Origin: Magnaporthiopsis rhizophila
Taxonomy: Eukaryota > Ascomycota > Sordariomycetes > Magnaporthales > Magnaporthaceae
Assembly (NCBI GenBank): GCA_003049465.1
Contig: PYSS01000047.1
Coordinates: 164,428-228,427, forward strand
Length of the DNA: 64,000 bases
Direction: 5' to 3'
The notes beneath the pieces are model-generated. The model worked only from the letters and a program-made list of their open reading frames with translations, was not told the DNA's origin and made no database searches. How positions within the stretch are numbered: the stretch's first letter is position 1; every line of letters begins with the position of its first letter. Position numbers and translations under genes: made by a program. Positions 21,167-32,165 of the stretch are shown here, piece after piece.

Positions 21167-22793
21167 ATGTTCGGTCTACCCAGGCCCATGAGGGCCGCCG
21201 CCTGCGCCGTCCTCCTCCTCCTCGGAGCCCCAACACCCGTCGCGGCGGCCAATTTCCAGCTCGACACGCCCCAGCACGTCCTCGACGCGGCGCGCGACCT
21301 AGCCTACGACGGCATGACCCTGTACGAGGGCAACCGGTCCGGCCACACGCCCGGCAAGCTGTCGCAGCTGGACCCCATGGACGACGGCCCGTACTGGTGG
21401 TGGCACGGCTCCGTCTTCTTCAGCGCCTACGCCGAGTACTGGCGCCGCACCGGCGATTCCACCTACAACGGGGTCGTCGCCCAGGCCCTCCTGGCCCAGG
21501 CGGGCGAGGACAGCGACTACCAGCCCCGCGCCCAGAGCGCCCACACGGCCAACCCCCACCAGTGCAGCTGGGCCCTCGGCGCCATGATCGCGGCCGAGGG
21601 CAAGATGCCCGCGACGCCGGGCAAACCCGACTGGCTGCGGCTGGCGCAGAACGTCTTTGACGTGCAGGCCGCCCGCTTCGAGGCCGAGGAGAAGCCGCTT
21701 GGCCGGAACTACAACTGCGGAGGCGGCCTGCGCACCGACATTGATACGAGGGGCATTGAATTCTACAACAAAGGCAGTACGTAAAGCCTTTTACTACCTA
21801 CCTGCCCACCTGCTTAGAAGAAAATCTCCATGCTTCGTTTCCCCTTTGCTAATTTTTGCGCAGCCTTGGCCAACACCTGCTTCTTGAACCTGGGCGCGCG
21901 CCTGGCCAAGTTTACCGGCAACGAAACCTACGCCAAGTACTCGGAGAGGGTGTGGGACTGGCTCTGGGACATCGGGTACATCGACCATAAATCCTATGCC
22001 GTCTACTGGGGCGCGTCCATGACCCACAACTGCACGTCCGTGACCAAGCAGCAGTACTCGGGCAGCAGTACTCGGGCAGCGCCGCCTGGCTGACCGAGGG
22101 TGCCGCCTTCATGTATAACTTTGTAGGCGCCGCCCCAGCTCCCTGAATCTACCTATGTGTGTTCTGGTTAACTCTGGCTGACTCACACCACAGACAAAAG
22201 GCAACTCGGCCGCCTGGAAGCAACGCACCGAAAAGCTGACAGCCGCGACGTTGTCCTTCTTCTTCCCCGCCGACGTCGCCGTCGAGCTCGAGTGCGAAGT
22301 CAAGCGCACGGGCGGCGCGTCCTCGTGCTACGGCGAGCTGGTCGCCTACAAGGGCCAGCTGGTGCGCGCCGTCGCCACCGCGGCCCAGGTCGCGCCCTTC
22401 ACGGCCGAGGCCGCCCTGCCGCGCCTCAAGAAATCCGCCGCCGCCGCCGTGTCGCAGTGCACGGGCGGCGGGCCCACCGGCCGCCGCTGCGGGTTCAATT
22501 GGGCCGCAGGCAACTACACGGACCCGCAGAGCCCGGGGCTGCTGGAGCAGGCGCACGTGCTGTCGGCCGTGTCGGCGCTCGTGCAGGAGCGTCCGGGAAC
22601 GGCGTCGGGGTCTGCTGATGGTGCCGGGGGCGGCAGCGGCGGTGGTGGTGGTGGTGGTGGTGGTGGTGGAGGGTCGGGGGATGGCGAGAAGGATAAGGGC
22701 GGTGACAAGAACGCGGGTGTTTGTGCGCGCGGGAATGTTGGCTTGGAGGTGGTGGCGAGCGTGGCTTTGTGGGCGACGATGTTGTTGCTGTAA
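21167..22793 (+). pseudogene. DCW1/DFG5-type GH76 protein, catalytic pair lost and frameshifted
   Basis: Exons 21167-21776, 21864-22122 and 22194-22793, with normal 71-87-nt introns (CTAAT and CTGAC branches). The layout is that of GPI-anchored GH76 proteins, which act on mannan glycans and link GPI proteins into the wall: signal peptide (1-28), GH76 domain, a Ser/Gly linker with a Gly run, and a hydrophobic GPI signal ending in LLL. Two defects are visible. The family's catalytic NDDQ motif reads N129-P-H-Q, so both aspartates are missing, and YWWEAGA is replaced by YWWWHGS. In exon 2, a 14-bp unit is tandemly duplicated (22049-22076), shifting the frame to a TGA at 22091-22093. Beyond it the original frame resumes as typical GH76 sequence through exon 3. 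It is thus a pseudogene in this assembly; if the duplication is an assembly error it would be a catalytically dead GH76 homologue. Confidence 0.85.
22049..22076 (+). repeat. 14-bp tandem duplication in GH76 exon
   Basis: Two perfect head-to-tail copies of CAGCAGTACTCGGG, at 22049-22062 and 22063-22076. The extra 14 bp is not a multiple of three and breaks the GH76 frame. Confidence 0.95.
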
Positions 22794-25460
22794 TTTGAGC
22801 GGGATGAGTCGATTTGCATTTGGATTAACATATGCCAAAAAAAAAAGCTTAATAGTAATAATTACTTTGGAGGCGAAGTGGCTCAGGGAACGTGATGTCA
22901 TGGCCAAAACGCCGATGGCGTCAACTCGCTCAGGGGTCACCCCTGAACTGTTAACCCGTATTCGTGGCACAGGACCATGATGGATATGCCAGATGTCCAA
23001 AGAAACTGAGCCCTTCCTAATGCAGAGCTTGGCCTCGCGCTGTTGATACTCCCTTCAATTCCCTTCAAGATCCTGCTTGCACGACTTGTTTGGCTATCGC
23101 CCCCTCGGCGCCGGCCGGGTTGGCTGCGGTACCTTGCCGTTATCCAGATGGCCTAGTGTGCCATAACGCCCCCGATAGCTAACAAGAAACCGATACACAT
23201 GTCGAAACCATATGTACGTCACCCAAACGCAGCATCGTATTATGCTTCGTTTCCAAGCGTCTCTAAGACATTCATCGCTCTGGCAGCCTCAACGCCCCGC
23301 CCAGCTCCGGCACGCGGCGTCGTACCCGCCTCTGTTTTGGTGACCTGGTGGCTGCCCGGAGGTGCTTGAGGGTTACGACAGAAGCTGCATCGTTCTTCGT
23401 CAGAGTCTTTTTTTTTTTTTTTAACTGCGTTGGGTTGCCTTCTCGCGTGACTACGCCCCCGACGGGTGGGCGTCGCGAAGGTCTCTTCTTTTTTCGGACG
23501 GCTGCGGCCGCGGGCGCATGTCACCGCCGCTTTGGGGTGTTGGAAAGGCGCTATCTGGGAAAGGCTGTGTGTCTCCTTCCCCGATTGGGCCGACGTGGTT
23601 GTTCACATCTTTCTCTTTTAACGAGACGAACCTGCTTGCTTGCTGGTGGTTGTGCTGGGTGGGAGAGTTCTGCCGAACGCTTCTTTGAAGCTGTGCTGAC
23701 TTCGCTACTAAAGGGCGCGTGATGGGAAGAGACGTAGGAGGAGCAGTCGGCCGCCAATTCTCGGGCAACTCGCCATGATCTTTCTCCCCTCGCCCGCCTT
23801 CATGTCGAACTCAATCCCTTTCCCTTTTCTCCCGCCACTCGCCCGCGCTCCGAGCTTCGTCGAAAAGATTACAAGGTATCGGAGCAAACAAACAAAGCGA
23901 ATTGTGATCAAGGAAAGAGGCAGAGATAGCGCCGCGGGACGATCAGGCAGTTCTGCTTCATCTCCCTCCTCCGCCTTGGGGACCGCCCTCGACGAGCTGC
24001 TTCTGTTTGCGCCGGACCTCTCAGCTTCTGACCTCCCAGGCGACGAAGATCCGGAACGGGTCCCCAAGTGGGCGGGCATTCCAGCTCGTGCCGGAATTCG
24101 GAGGGCATGTATATATGTCGGGGTTGTGGCTTCGGGTATTCAACGCGCCGGGAAACTTGCACCCGTGGCGGAGTTCCGACGGCTGCGTGGGCTCGAGAGA
24201 GGATGGTTCCTTGAATAACAAGTCCCGGATGTTCGGGGCTGTCACGGATGTGCCGGTAATCACATTGTCGTTCCCGCCGTCTCCGATGCGTTGCTGGGCT
24301 CGGTGCGGGACGTTACGAGCTCGGGATGGGTCACAGGAAGGAAACCTGGTGCCTAAGGCGGTTTTGAGGCACGGCGTTGCTAGAGGAGATGTCCAACGGG
24401 CGTATGGAGATGATGGGTCAACTTGGCATTGTCGGTTGTCTTCTGTTCTGTCGGTTTCCTTTGGCGCGCTTGGGGTTTGGAAAGGCTACACCCGGTTATC
24501 GACGCATGGAAGTTCATGGAAAGGGTGGAACCCCTCCCGTCCTCTCCGAACATCAGACGATTGGAGAATGCAAGCGAGGTCCCCAGATCAGGCTGGACCG
24601 CGCCAGGCGCGACGGTCAGGACGCGTCTGGTGGGTTTGATAGCGCAGCCGCGTCGCTCCTGCCGTTTCCACACGCGCACCCCATATAACCCGTCATCGCT
24701 CCTGCTGTAGTCATCGAACACGGGCGCCAAGTTGGTGCAACGGTTATGAGGATGGGTCGAGTCGACACCGGGACCCTACCTGTACTCCGGTGCAATAGCC
24801 GCTTGGGCTGACGGTTCGAGCCCCCGTATGGGGGTTTATGTCGGGTTCAACCCCCGTCGCGAAGTAAACCAAGTGGTTTCGTAGCTGTCCACCCGAAAGG
24901 TTGGACAGTGAGCTTTTGCTTTTTTATTTCTTTTTTTTTTCCTTACTCAATTGCCCTTGCTTTAAAATTTCGAGCATCCCTCGCCGGCCCTGTCAGACGC
25001 GGGAGCAGGCATCGTTGCTGCCGCAGACAAGCACATGGCCATTAGGCGGGAGGCCTGCGCCAGTTACGTGCTTGCCTGGTGCAGTCGACGGAGGCTGGGT
25101 GGGAATAAATGTGTGTGAGGTGTGAGAAGGGAACCGGATGGCAGATGCCTTGTTAATGGTGGGTGGCTGTTATCATGATGGTGTCTAGTGCAAGAATGGG
25201 ACGGCCAACTGGCTTTACGGCCTTTTTTCTGCCCATTTGTCTTCCATGTTAGGCTAGCATACACACATGCATGCACTTCCGTCTGTTTATTTTTTTTTCC
25301 TTCGTTTTTTGCCGCATGTGTTGTTCTACGCTCTTTTCCCTTCCCTGTTCTGTGCCCCTCTGCTCTCCTCCCTCCCCTCTCGTCGGCATATTTCTTTTCT
25401 TTTCTTTTTCCCATCGCACAAGTGCATGCACAAAAAAAAAAAAAAAAAAAAATTCTGCCT
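22794..25460. other. Intergenic, 2.7 kb
   Basis: No supported protein gene; a 147-codon frame at 23,775-24,218 has no protein-like features and overlaps equally long frames on the other strand. Contains a T15 tract (23,408-23,422), the inverted-repeat cluster described separately (24,757-24,908), and an A21 tract (25,432-25,452) immediately past the stop of the P-loop protein gene. Confidence 0.5.
24757..24940 (+). ncRNA. Possible structured RNA: run of hairpins plus T-rich end
   Basis: Within 150 nt there are six short inverted repeats in a row: CACCGG/CCGGTG (24766-24771 with 24787-24792), AGCC/GGCT (24797 with 24806), CCCCC/GGGGG around GTAT (24821-24834), GGGTT/AACCC (24843-24853), AAACC/GGTTT (24866-24879), and CTGTCCA/TGGACAG closing a CC-GAAA-GG tetraloop (24885-24908). 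T-rich sequence follows (24913-24940). GGTTCGAGCCC (24813-24823) and GGTTCAACCCC fit the Pol III B-box consensus, and TGGTGCAACGG (24733-24743) fits an A box. A tRNA cloverleaf does not form. This is an inference from sequence alone. Confidence 0.25.
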
Positions 25461-26072
25461 TCAGCCCACCGGCAGGATCTTCTGCAAAACGAGGTCTCTC
25501 CCCTCTTCCAAATCCGCGCTCGAATCCACCACAATAACCCTGTTCAGCGCCGAAGGGCGACACGGGGAGTCGGTCCACCTCCTAAACAGCGCGCGCGAAT
25601 CCTCGCCCGCCCTGGCGCTGGCCGCAGCCGCAGGCGGCTCGTCCACGGCGGTCCGCTGGCTCGTCATGGGCCGCTCCCTGGCGCGCAGCCTGCTGTCTAG
25701 CAGGTCGACGTCGGCGACCCTGCACTCGACGTACCAGTAGACAGACCCGTGTCGCGCCACCAGCTCCACACCGCGGTCGACAACCTCGGGCGAGCTGCAT
25801 GTGCTGTCCATGATGACGGCCGCGAGCCCCTGCTGCATCGCCGCGTCGGCTAGTGCCCACTGCAGGCCGTAGGCTGTCTTGGCGACGTGGTCGAAGGGCA
25901 GGAGGCCGGCGGTGGATTGGAGCAGGGACGACCTGATCACGTCGTGGTCGATGACCAGGCCGCCGATCGACCGCTGCAGGAGCCTCGCCATGGAGCTTTT
26001 GCCGGCGCCGGGCGCGCCCGACATTTGAATGAAGAGTTTCGGCCGGGCGGCCGTCGAGCCGTCTTCGGACAT
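25461..26072 (-). CDS. P-loop kinase-like ATP-binding protein
   Basis: Single exon, 203 residues. The start is the ATG at 26072 (MSEDGSTAARPK), just before the conserved beta-strand LFIQMSG; the open frame extends upstream but with poor composition. The Walker A motif GAPGAGKS is at about 20-27, followed by VIDHDVIRSSLL, the pattern of the small AAA_33/predicted-kinase family that phosphorylates small molecules or RNA ends. VIMDSTCSS is a Walker-B-like strand, and the region RLRARERP resembles an arginine-bearing lid. The substrate cannot be read from sequence. A similar P-loop also occurs in zeta-toxin-like phosphotransferases, but nothing here points to a toxin system. No signal peptide, so probably cytosolic. 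An A21 tract abuts the stop codon. Confidence 0.8.
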   Translation of the reverse strand: MSEDGSTAARPKLFIQMSGAPGAGKSSMARLLQRSIGGLVIDHDVIRSSLLQSTAGLLPFDHVAKTAYGLQWALADAAMQQGLAAVIMDSTCSSPEVVDRGVELVARHGSVYWYVECRVADVDLLDSRLRARERPMTSQRTAVDEPPAAAASARAGEDSRALFRRWTDSPCRPSALNRVIVVDSSADLEEGRDLVLQKILPVG

Positions 26073-26492
26073 TTTGTTATATCGATGGATGTGAGGTGGA
26101 AGGTAAAATGCCCAGTGCCTTCGGTTGAGGAATCTCTGGCCCGATTCATTGTCCGCCGAAGTGCGGTGAATTTGATGCACAAGGACCCGAGATCGGCGGG
26201 GATACCAATACCAACACCAACGGTTCTGTCCCCTCCGCAACACAACGTACACAGTCATACTCGCTCAAACAACTCACATTTAGAGCTCACCGCAGGGCTC
26301 AACTTGGTCAATACAAAGACGCCGACATCTAGGAACGGGGCGGACATCCTTCCCAAGCTCCCACAACGCAAAAGCCGCCGCCCTGCTGACCAGCTCAGAC
26401 AATATCAGACTCAAAAAAGCAACTACTCAGCGCTTTGGCTCGGCTACGTCGGCGAGATCTGTGAAGTTTCCTCAACCGTCCCGCTGCCGCCT
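26073..26492. other. Spacer between two minus-strand genes
   Basis: 420 bp between the stop of the low-complexity protein and the start of the P-loop gene; contains the P-loop gene's promoter. No distinct element recognised. Confidence 0.4.
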
Positions 26493-27431
26493 CTAGGGAA
26501 GGGCCGATGCAGAGTAGGCGGTAGCGGCGGTGGACAGTTGGCATCCGGCCGAATCGCCGCCGCTACTGACATCCCCATGCGAAGGCCCTGCTCCCACAGT
26601 CACCATCGCTCTCCTAGTACCGGCTGCACTTTGGGCGTTGCTGCTGTCTGGCGCCCTGCCAGAAAACGGCGGCGGCGGCAGGGGCAAGAAGCACTGCTGA
26701 TGCTGATGCTGCACCCGCTGGTGCCACGGACCGCCCTGCCCGCCACGAGGAAGCGCCGCCGCCTTCAGCTCCTCGTCCGTCAGCTTCCGGTGGTCGGCGG
26801 GGATGACGTAGATGTGCTCTCGACGCCAGTCCATGTCCTCGGCCGCCAGCGCCATCCTCGGCCCGGCGCCGTCCGGGAGCACGCCGACCGCAGCCGCCCA
26901 GAAGGACAGGTCGTGCATGATGTCCAGATACAGCCACCGGTTGTGCCGCGCCACATGGTCGCAACGGCTGCAAGGCTCTTGCGCAGCTTCACTGTCGCCG
27001 GCGTTGCTGGGCCCGCCTTTGCCGCCGTCGGACGCGCCAACGGCAGCAGCAGCACCAGCGTCGTCCTTGGGACGTGATGGCCAGCCGCTGCCACGCTGAG
27101 CCTCGCCGGGCTGTGACTCGCACAGCAGTTCTTTATCCCCTCGCCGTCGCTTCTGCCCTCGTGTGCAGCCCTGGGCCGTGGCCTGGTCCGCCGTCGAGGT
27201 GCGGTTTTTGCTCTTCGCTCGTCCACGGGGCTTTCGGTGGTTGACTATTGTCCGACGTCCGTCCGAGAGCGCCCCATTGCCGTGCGCGCCAGTGCCCTGA
27301 GCCTCTGGGGATGGCTCTGGCGGTCTTGAGGTTCGGCCGTTTGGGCTACTCGGTCTGCTCGGGCTACTCCAACTTCGGGCCCCTGAGTTCCGACGAGCCC
27401 TGGAGTACTTGTTCCGCCTTGACCTCGACAT
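26493..27431 (-). CDS. Low-complexity basic protein of unknown function
   Basis: Single exon, 312 residues, from an ATG at 27431 (MSRSRRNKYSRARR) after a purine-rich CAACAGT context. The N-terminal half is basic and Ser/Arg/Pro-rich, and likely disordered, with several NLS-like clusters (for example GQKRRRGDK). Residues about 155-235 look folded: CSRCDHVARHNRWLYLDIMHDLSF and the stretch with WRREHIYVIPADHRKLTDEEL have the hydrophobic pattern of a small domain. The C-terminus returns to Gln/His/Gly-rich sequence. I do not recognise the family. The segment with the CxxC pair could bind metal, but a second ligand pair is not evident. The opposite-strand frame is also long because of GC bias, so the coding call rests mainly on the central segment. 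Confidence 0.55.
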   Translation of the reverse strand: MSRSRRNKYSRARRNSGARSWSSPSRPSSPNGRTSRPPEPSPEAQGTGAHGNGALSDGRRTIVNHRKPRGRAKSKNRTSTADQATAQGCTRGQKRRRGDKELLCESQPGEAQRGSGWPSRPKDDAGAAAAVGASDGGKGGPSNAGDSEAAQEPCSRCDHVARHNRWLYLDIMHDLSFWAAAVGVLPDGAGPRMALAAEDMDWRREHIYVIPADHRKLTDEELKAAALPRGGQGGPWHQRVQHQHQQCFLPLPPPPFSGRAPDSSNAQSAAGTRRAMVTVGAGPSHGDVSSGGDSAGCQLSTAATAYSASALP

Positions 27432-30400
27432 ACTGTTGGGGTTGAGACACAGGTGGGTGCGTGAGAAAGTGCATGTGGTTAGGGAAGCCGGTGATGAAGA
27501 CGGCATGAGTCTGTGTGAGCGATGCACAAGAAATTCGATTCATAGTATATCAAAGTCGGAGCGGAAAGTCTCGATAGGCAGCAGAATCCCTTTCCATGGT
27601 TTGCTAGACGACTGCCATCTGGAATATTGTACACGCCAAGACATCCTTTCGAAAACCTGCGAATATCTGATCAAAGAATTCGCCGCGTACTTGAGGCTCC
27701 AGGAATCTGATGGCATTTTCGAAAGACGCTACGCGGCAAGGAGGGATCACGGCACAAAGACACCGGATCTCCTGCGCGTTCTATGGAAAGGCGCACCATG
27801 CAGGGACCTCGGAATGGCAACCGTGGGAGGGAGGGGTGTCCTTGGGCGAACCCGCACAGCAAAATCTCTTGGGAAGGTGGAATTTCAAGGCTAATCGCTA
27901 ATCGGCCACAATAATAGCCCCGTGATCGTGGTGGAGCTTCCAATGGATGGCTCTCTGGGCCAACGGAAACTGCGTGCAAGTCTGACTTGACTCAGGAAGC
28001 TCCAGAAGCAAATTGCGCAGCTCCGCGAGTCTTTGGTCCGCCCTTTTCGAAGAAGGGACGAGGCCCCTTGGAACGGACTGCAGTCCCCGCATCAAGAGCA
28101 TGGATTCCCCACCACATGAGACAGCCCTCCCGCACTAGCAAGAGGATATCACAGGAACGCGCTCGGCGAGTATCGTGTACACGGTTGATGTTTCCGAGCC
28201 GTGAAGCGGTGTGCCCCAAGTCCCCGGAGCCAGTCATCACCTCGCCATTCTTGGCTTTCTAGTGCCTGCAGATATGCATAACACTGTGACATACCATGCG
28301 GCAGGGGCTCCGCTGGCCAACCAGCGCACTTGAAGCTATGGGTAGTAGCCGGGGTGTCCGGAGCTGGTGGTAGAGGAGCGTCTTGCTGTGGCGTCTGGGA
28401 GAAGGAAACAGCCAAGTCGTCGAAATGTCGCCAAAGACGTGCAAGAGGCACGCACTAGCGAGCCTGCGTTAAGGGGCGTAGGAATCACCGCAAAACGTGC
28501 GGCGCAGATGTGAGTGAGGTGGGGAGGGTAAGCAACCTGTCTGGTGCCTGGCTTCGCACCCCGGGCGCCCACCCACCCCGATTAGCCCTAGCTGCCGGAT
28601 AACGGCCGCAAGGGAGCTCTCGGATGGCGGCCTCAGTCAGACGTGAAACAGGGACCGGCAGGACCCGTGGCCTTCTTTGATAGTTGATCAAGATCAACAA
28701 GCGGCACCGGCTGCGTCGGCTTTATGACGGTATCGGTGCGTGAGCGCGACAGCATCGATCGCCGATTCGACCATGGCGCACATAACCCGTTCGCCCAAGG
28801 GCCGCCCGCCGCCCGCCACCATCGAATTGGCCTGGTGCGTAGTAGGTCTGATGGGTTTGTCGAGCAGGAGGCGAGCACATTGACAGCGGCGCGTGGTGGG
28901 CACCGAGGACGGATCGCCAGGACCACCACCAACACGGCAGCGCTCTGACTCGACGAGCACTCCTTTCCCCAGGCGCTTGGCTCCGCCAGCCACCAACTGT
29001 GTCCCCGGGAGGCTGGCGAGTCAATGCAGGGCGACCGGCGAAAAGCGACGAGATTTTAATGAAATTTGGCTCGTTGGACCCAAGCAAAAGCCAAGGAGTG
29101 GACCTCCATTCCAGACCGCCGCTGAAGGCTGGGGTATCGAACCATTTTCCAAAAGGCCCGTCCGGGGAAGGAGCCATCGGGTGCGGGGACTTGGCCGCTT
29201 GCGGAGCTTTCCAATACGGACGGTGGGCCCGACATTTCAGCCTGGGCTCCACGTTTCGCTGACATCAAGATCAGTCATCTCCAGTTCGGGCACACGCTTC
29301 CTTTTCAGGAGGTTTGTCGATCGCAGCCTCCCCGACCAAATCACCAAAGCAAGCCCCTCTTACGTCAGCTTGTCGTCAAGCAATAGAAACGCAGAAAACG
29401 GACCGAAGAAACGGTGTAACCTCGATTGGGCAATGCCGCTATCGATTATTTTTGACGCCATTGAATGCTAGTTGGCGGCGAGAGCCGCATTGGATCCGTG
29501 CCTCGGTGCCTCGCTTGTTGCCGTGCCGCCTCCGTGAGCGTGGTGGCTTTTCAGCCATCGTTTTGCGGGAAATCGCTCTGACAAGTCGGAAGAAGCAAGA
29601 TGCCCTCAGATGAGGCTCCTGTTTCAAATCTCCAACTATCGATTGCCACCTCGGTGATTGCGGCAGATGTGGCAGCAACGTGCCACCGAATAAATTCCTA
29701 GGTACCTAGGTAAGCTTAGGTGCTGCGTGGACGGACTGGGCGCAGGGTGGCACGGGGGGAAGCACACTCAGCCCAGATCTCGGACACACCACGCCAGACA
29801 TCGCCGCCATTGCCGCCGCCACGCGGACGCCCGCCTGTGCAATGTGTCATCTGCTCTTGTCCAACAAACAAAGCCCTAGGGGCGGTGGGACGTAAAAGGT
29901 TTGCGAGAGACGAGAGAGACGCAAACAGCGCCTTTGCCGTCGGCTGCCGGCGTCCAGGCAAGCCGCAAGCGGCGCTTGTTTCTATCGTGCTACGCCAACT
30001 TCTTTACTAACAGCTTCTGGATAAATAACTCCAACTTTGTTTCAAGAGCATGCACAAAAAGAGGGTGCGAATGGCCAAGCATTCCCCGCCGAAGATGGTG
30101 TCGGCTAGCAGAGGCACGGACTGCATCGCGGATACAGACCGATTCAGACCGATGAAGCCATCTGGGGTTTGCAGGGCGAACGGGGCTACTGCTGCATGAC
30201 CTACACGGCGAGAGCCGCTGCGCAAATATCACCTCTTCACTAGCCAGAGCCGCCGGCGCTTCAAGCCCTGGTTCCCTAAGGACTCCCGTCGACGCCACCA
30301 AATAGAAGTCATCAGCTCGTGGCGGTTCAGGAAAAACGTGGATGCATCTGGACCTACCGGCGCGCGTGATTCCATGTCGGTGCGTGCAATCGAGACGAAT

Positions 30401-32165
30401 GCGGACTCACAATCATTTTCTCTTTCGGGGACTTTTTCTTTGTTCATTGGGCTCCCACGTCTTGGATGCGTTCGTGGATGGGGAAACGGTGTTGCGGGTA
30501 TCCGATGGGCCAGTGGGGCAATTCCCCGCCAGAACGGCCTCCTCCGTTTTGCCCATCCCCGGATGCAGCTTAGCGTGGGAAAGGAGAGTTGCTTCTATTT
30601 TCTCCGCTTCTTTGTCTCCCTTGCAACGAACCGCCACCACAACCCTCGGCGGTACCAGACTTTATTGGGCCTTTTTCCGTCAGCTAACCACGGCGACGGA
30701 AATGATGGCCTCCTGGTCTTCTGAACCTTCTTCCCAGACTCTCCGACCCCGCGCCAAGCTGGCTCGTTGGAACCGGCCGTTGGAGGGTGGAAAATGGGCA
30801 ATCAGCTTGGCTAGGGAGTGTGTACTGTGTATGTACGGGCCTGGCGCAGTCAATGCGCTGTGATACAACCTCCCCCCCGTTTGTGGTTGCCTCCTACACA
30901 CACCTACTCAGTACAAGAACGCACATGCTTGCTTTGTTCGCTCCATGGTTCCGGCGAACCGGCCTGCCGCTGCGGGTGCTGCTTCACCAACAAAGCTAAG
31001 ACCTGCGAGGGGTGCTGCTTGCAGCACACGCAGCATGCAGGATGCGTCCGTCCTGAACCATCGCCCCCGTCTCTTTGTCTAATCCATTCCAACACATCCA
31101 CCCACCCGCTCACGTCGGCCGGCCAGATCGCCCATGCCATCCATGTTCTGTTCTGTGCTCAAGGGCGTTGCCTCCTGTCCTTGGCATCGCTCGGCAGCTA
31201 GCTAGTCTCCCATGCGTTTTTCCATCCATCCCTGCCTCATCAGAATGCGCACAAGCGTCGGTGACTGATGGGCCACCATCACGCACCCCTTGCTACCCAC
31301 GTTTGCCCCCGTCAGCAGCAGCCTCTTCACACCCCTTTTATCTTTTCGGGCTAGATCGGCCCTCTCTGCTAGTCGGCCCCCTCCCTCTGAAAACGGCTTT
31401 GTTCCCTGCGTGCGTGTTGCACATTCCCCCACCCCGGTCAGCTGCTGCATTGCGAATTATAACGGCCGTGGTCTAGCCTTGGACCCTTTGTCCTGGGCAG
31501 GGTGGACCGCTTGGCATCTCTGCGCCATCATAAGGAGGCACGGCGCCGCCTACACGCGCCGCACACCACCATTCTCCTACTCTCCGAGGCAGAGAGTCAG
31601 CCAACACCCACAAACGAATGTCGCCCATGGTATAACCGACGGCCGAGGACGCCGCCCAAGAGAGGGAAACGACTTGGACGGATATGCTTGCTCGCCAGTG
31701 TCATCATAGACGCCAGCGCTCTCTCTTCTCGCCGGTCCCGGCTCCTGTGACGGCTCCCAGCAAACACCCTGCAGCCATCTGCTTGCCGTCCCGACGGACC
31801 CATTTCAGACGAAAAAGGATTCGGAATCGATCGTCCTATAACCACTGCCTTCACGGCTAGCACTCAGTCAACAGTGTGAACGACTCGCTCTTCCAGTCAC
31901 CGCAAACAACCGCTTGGCTCATATTGAGCCCGGCCTTTCTTAAAACAACACCCCGGCCTGCCCGTACCCATCCTTCGCGGAGGAGCACGGGTTAGGTAGC
32001 CAGGCAGCCCTTGCATTCCGAGCTTCTGGCACTGTTTTTTGGCCACTGTGCCGCTTCATACGAAATAGTACATCTACCGGAGCCTCCCAACTTCTCGACT
32101 CGTGTATAGCGGCCGGCCGTGGCGGCTCATCGACCGCAAACAGGCCCAGCCTCCACGGCGCCAGG
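27432..32165. other. Intergenic, 4.7 kb, no supported gene
   Basis: Frames of 100-190 codons occur on both strands (for example 28,893-29,471) but overlap one another, lack hydrophobic patterning and have no recognisable motif. From about 30,800 to 32,165 the sequence becomes CT-rich and probably forms an extended promoter and leader for the receptor gene. An upstream ATG-poor leader precedes 32166. Confidence 0.5.

Noticed and set aside
23775..24218. 147-codon plus-strand frame
   Set aside because: No motif, no hydrophobic pattern, ambiguous overlapping frames on both strands, no splice partners.
24770..24870. tRNA gene suggested by GGTTCGAGCC and GGTTCAACCC
   Set aside because: The T arms pair poorly (two of five and four of five pairs), no matching acceptor stem is found at the right distance, and the A box to B box spacing is too long without a recognisable anticodon arm.
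28893..29471. 192-codon plus-strand frame
   Set aside because: Pro/Arg/Ser-rich with no domain, and overlapped by a 176-codon frame on the other strand; typical of non-coding GC-rich DNA.
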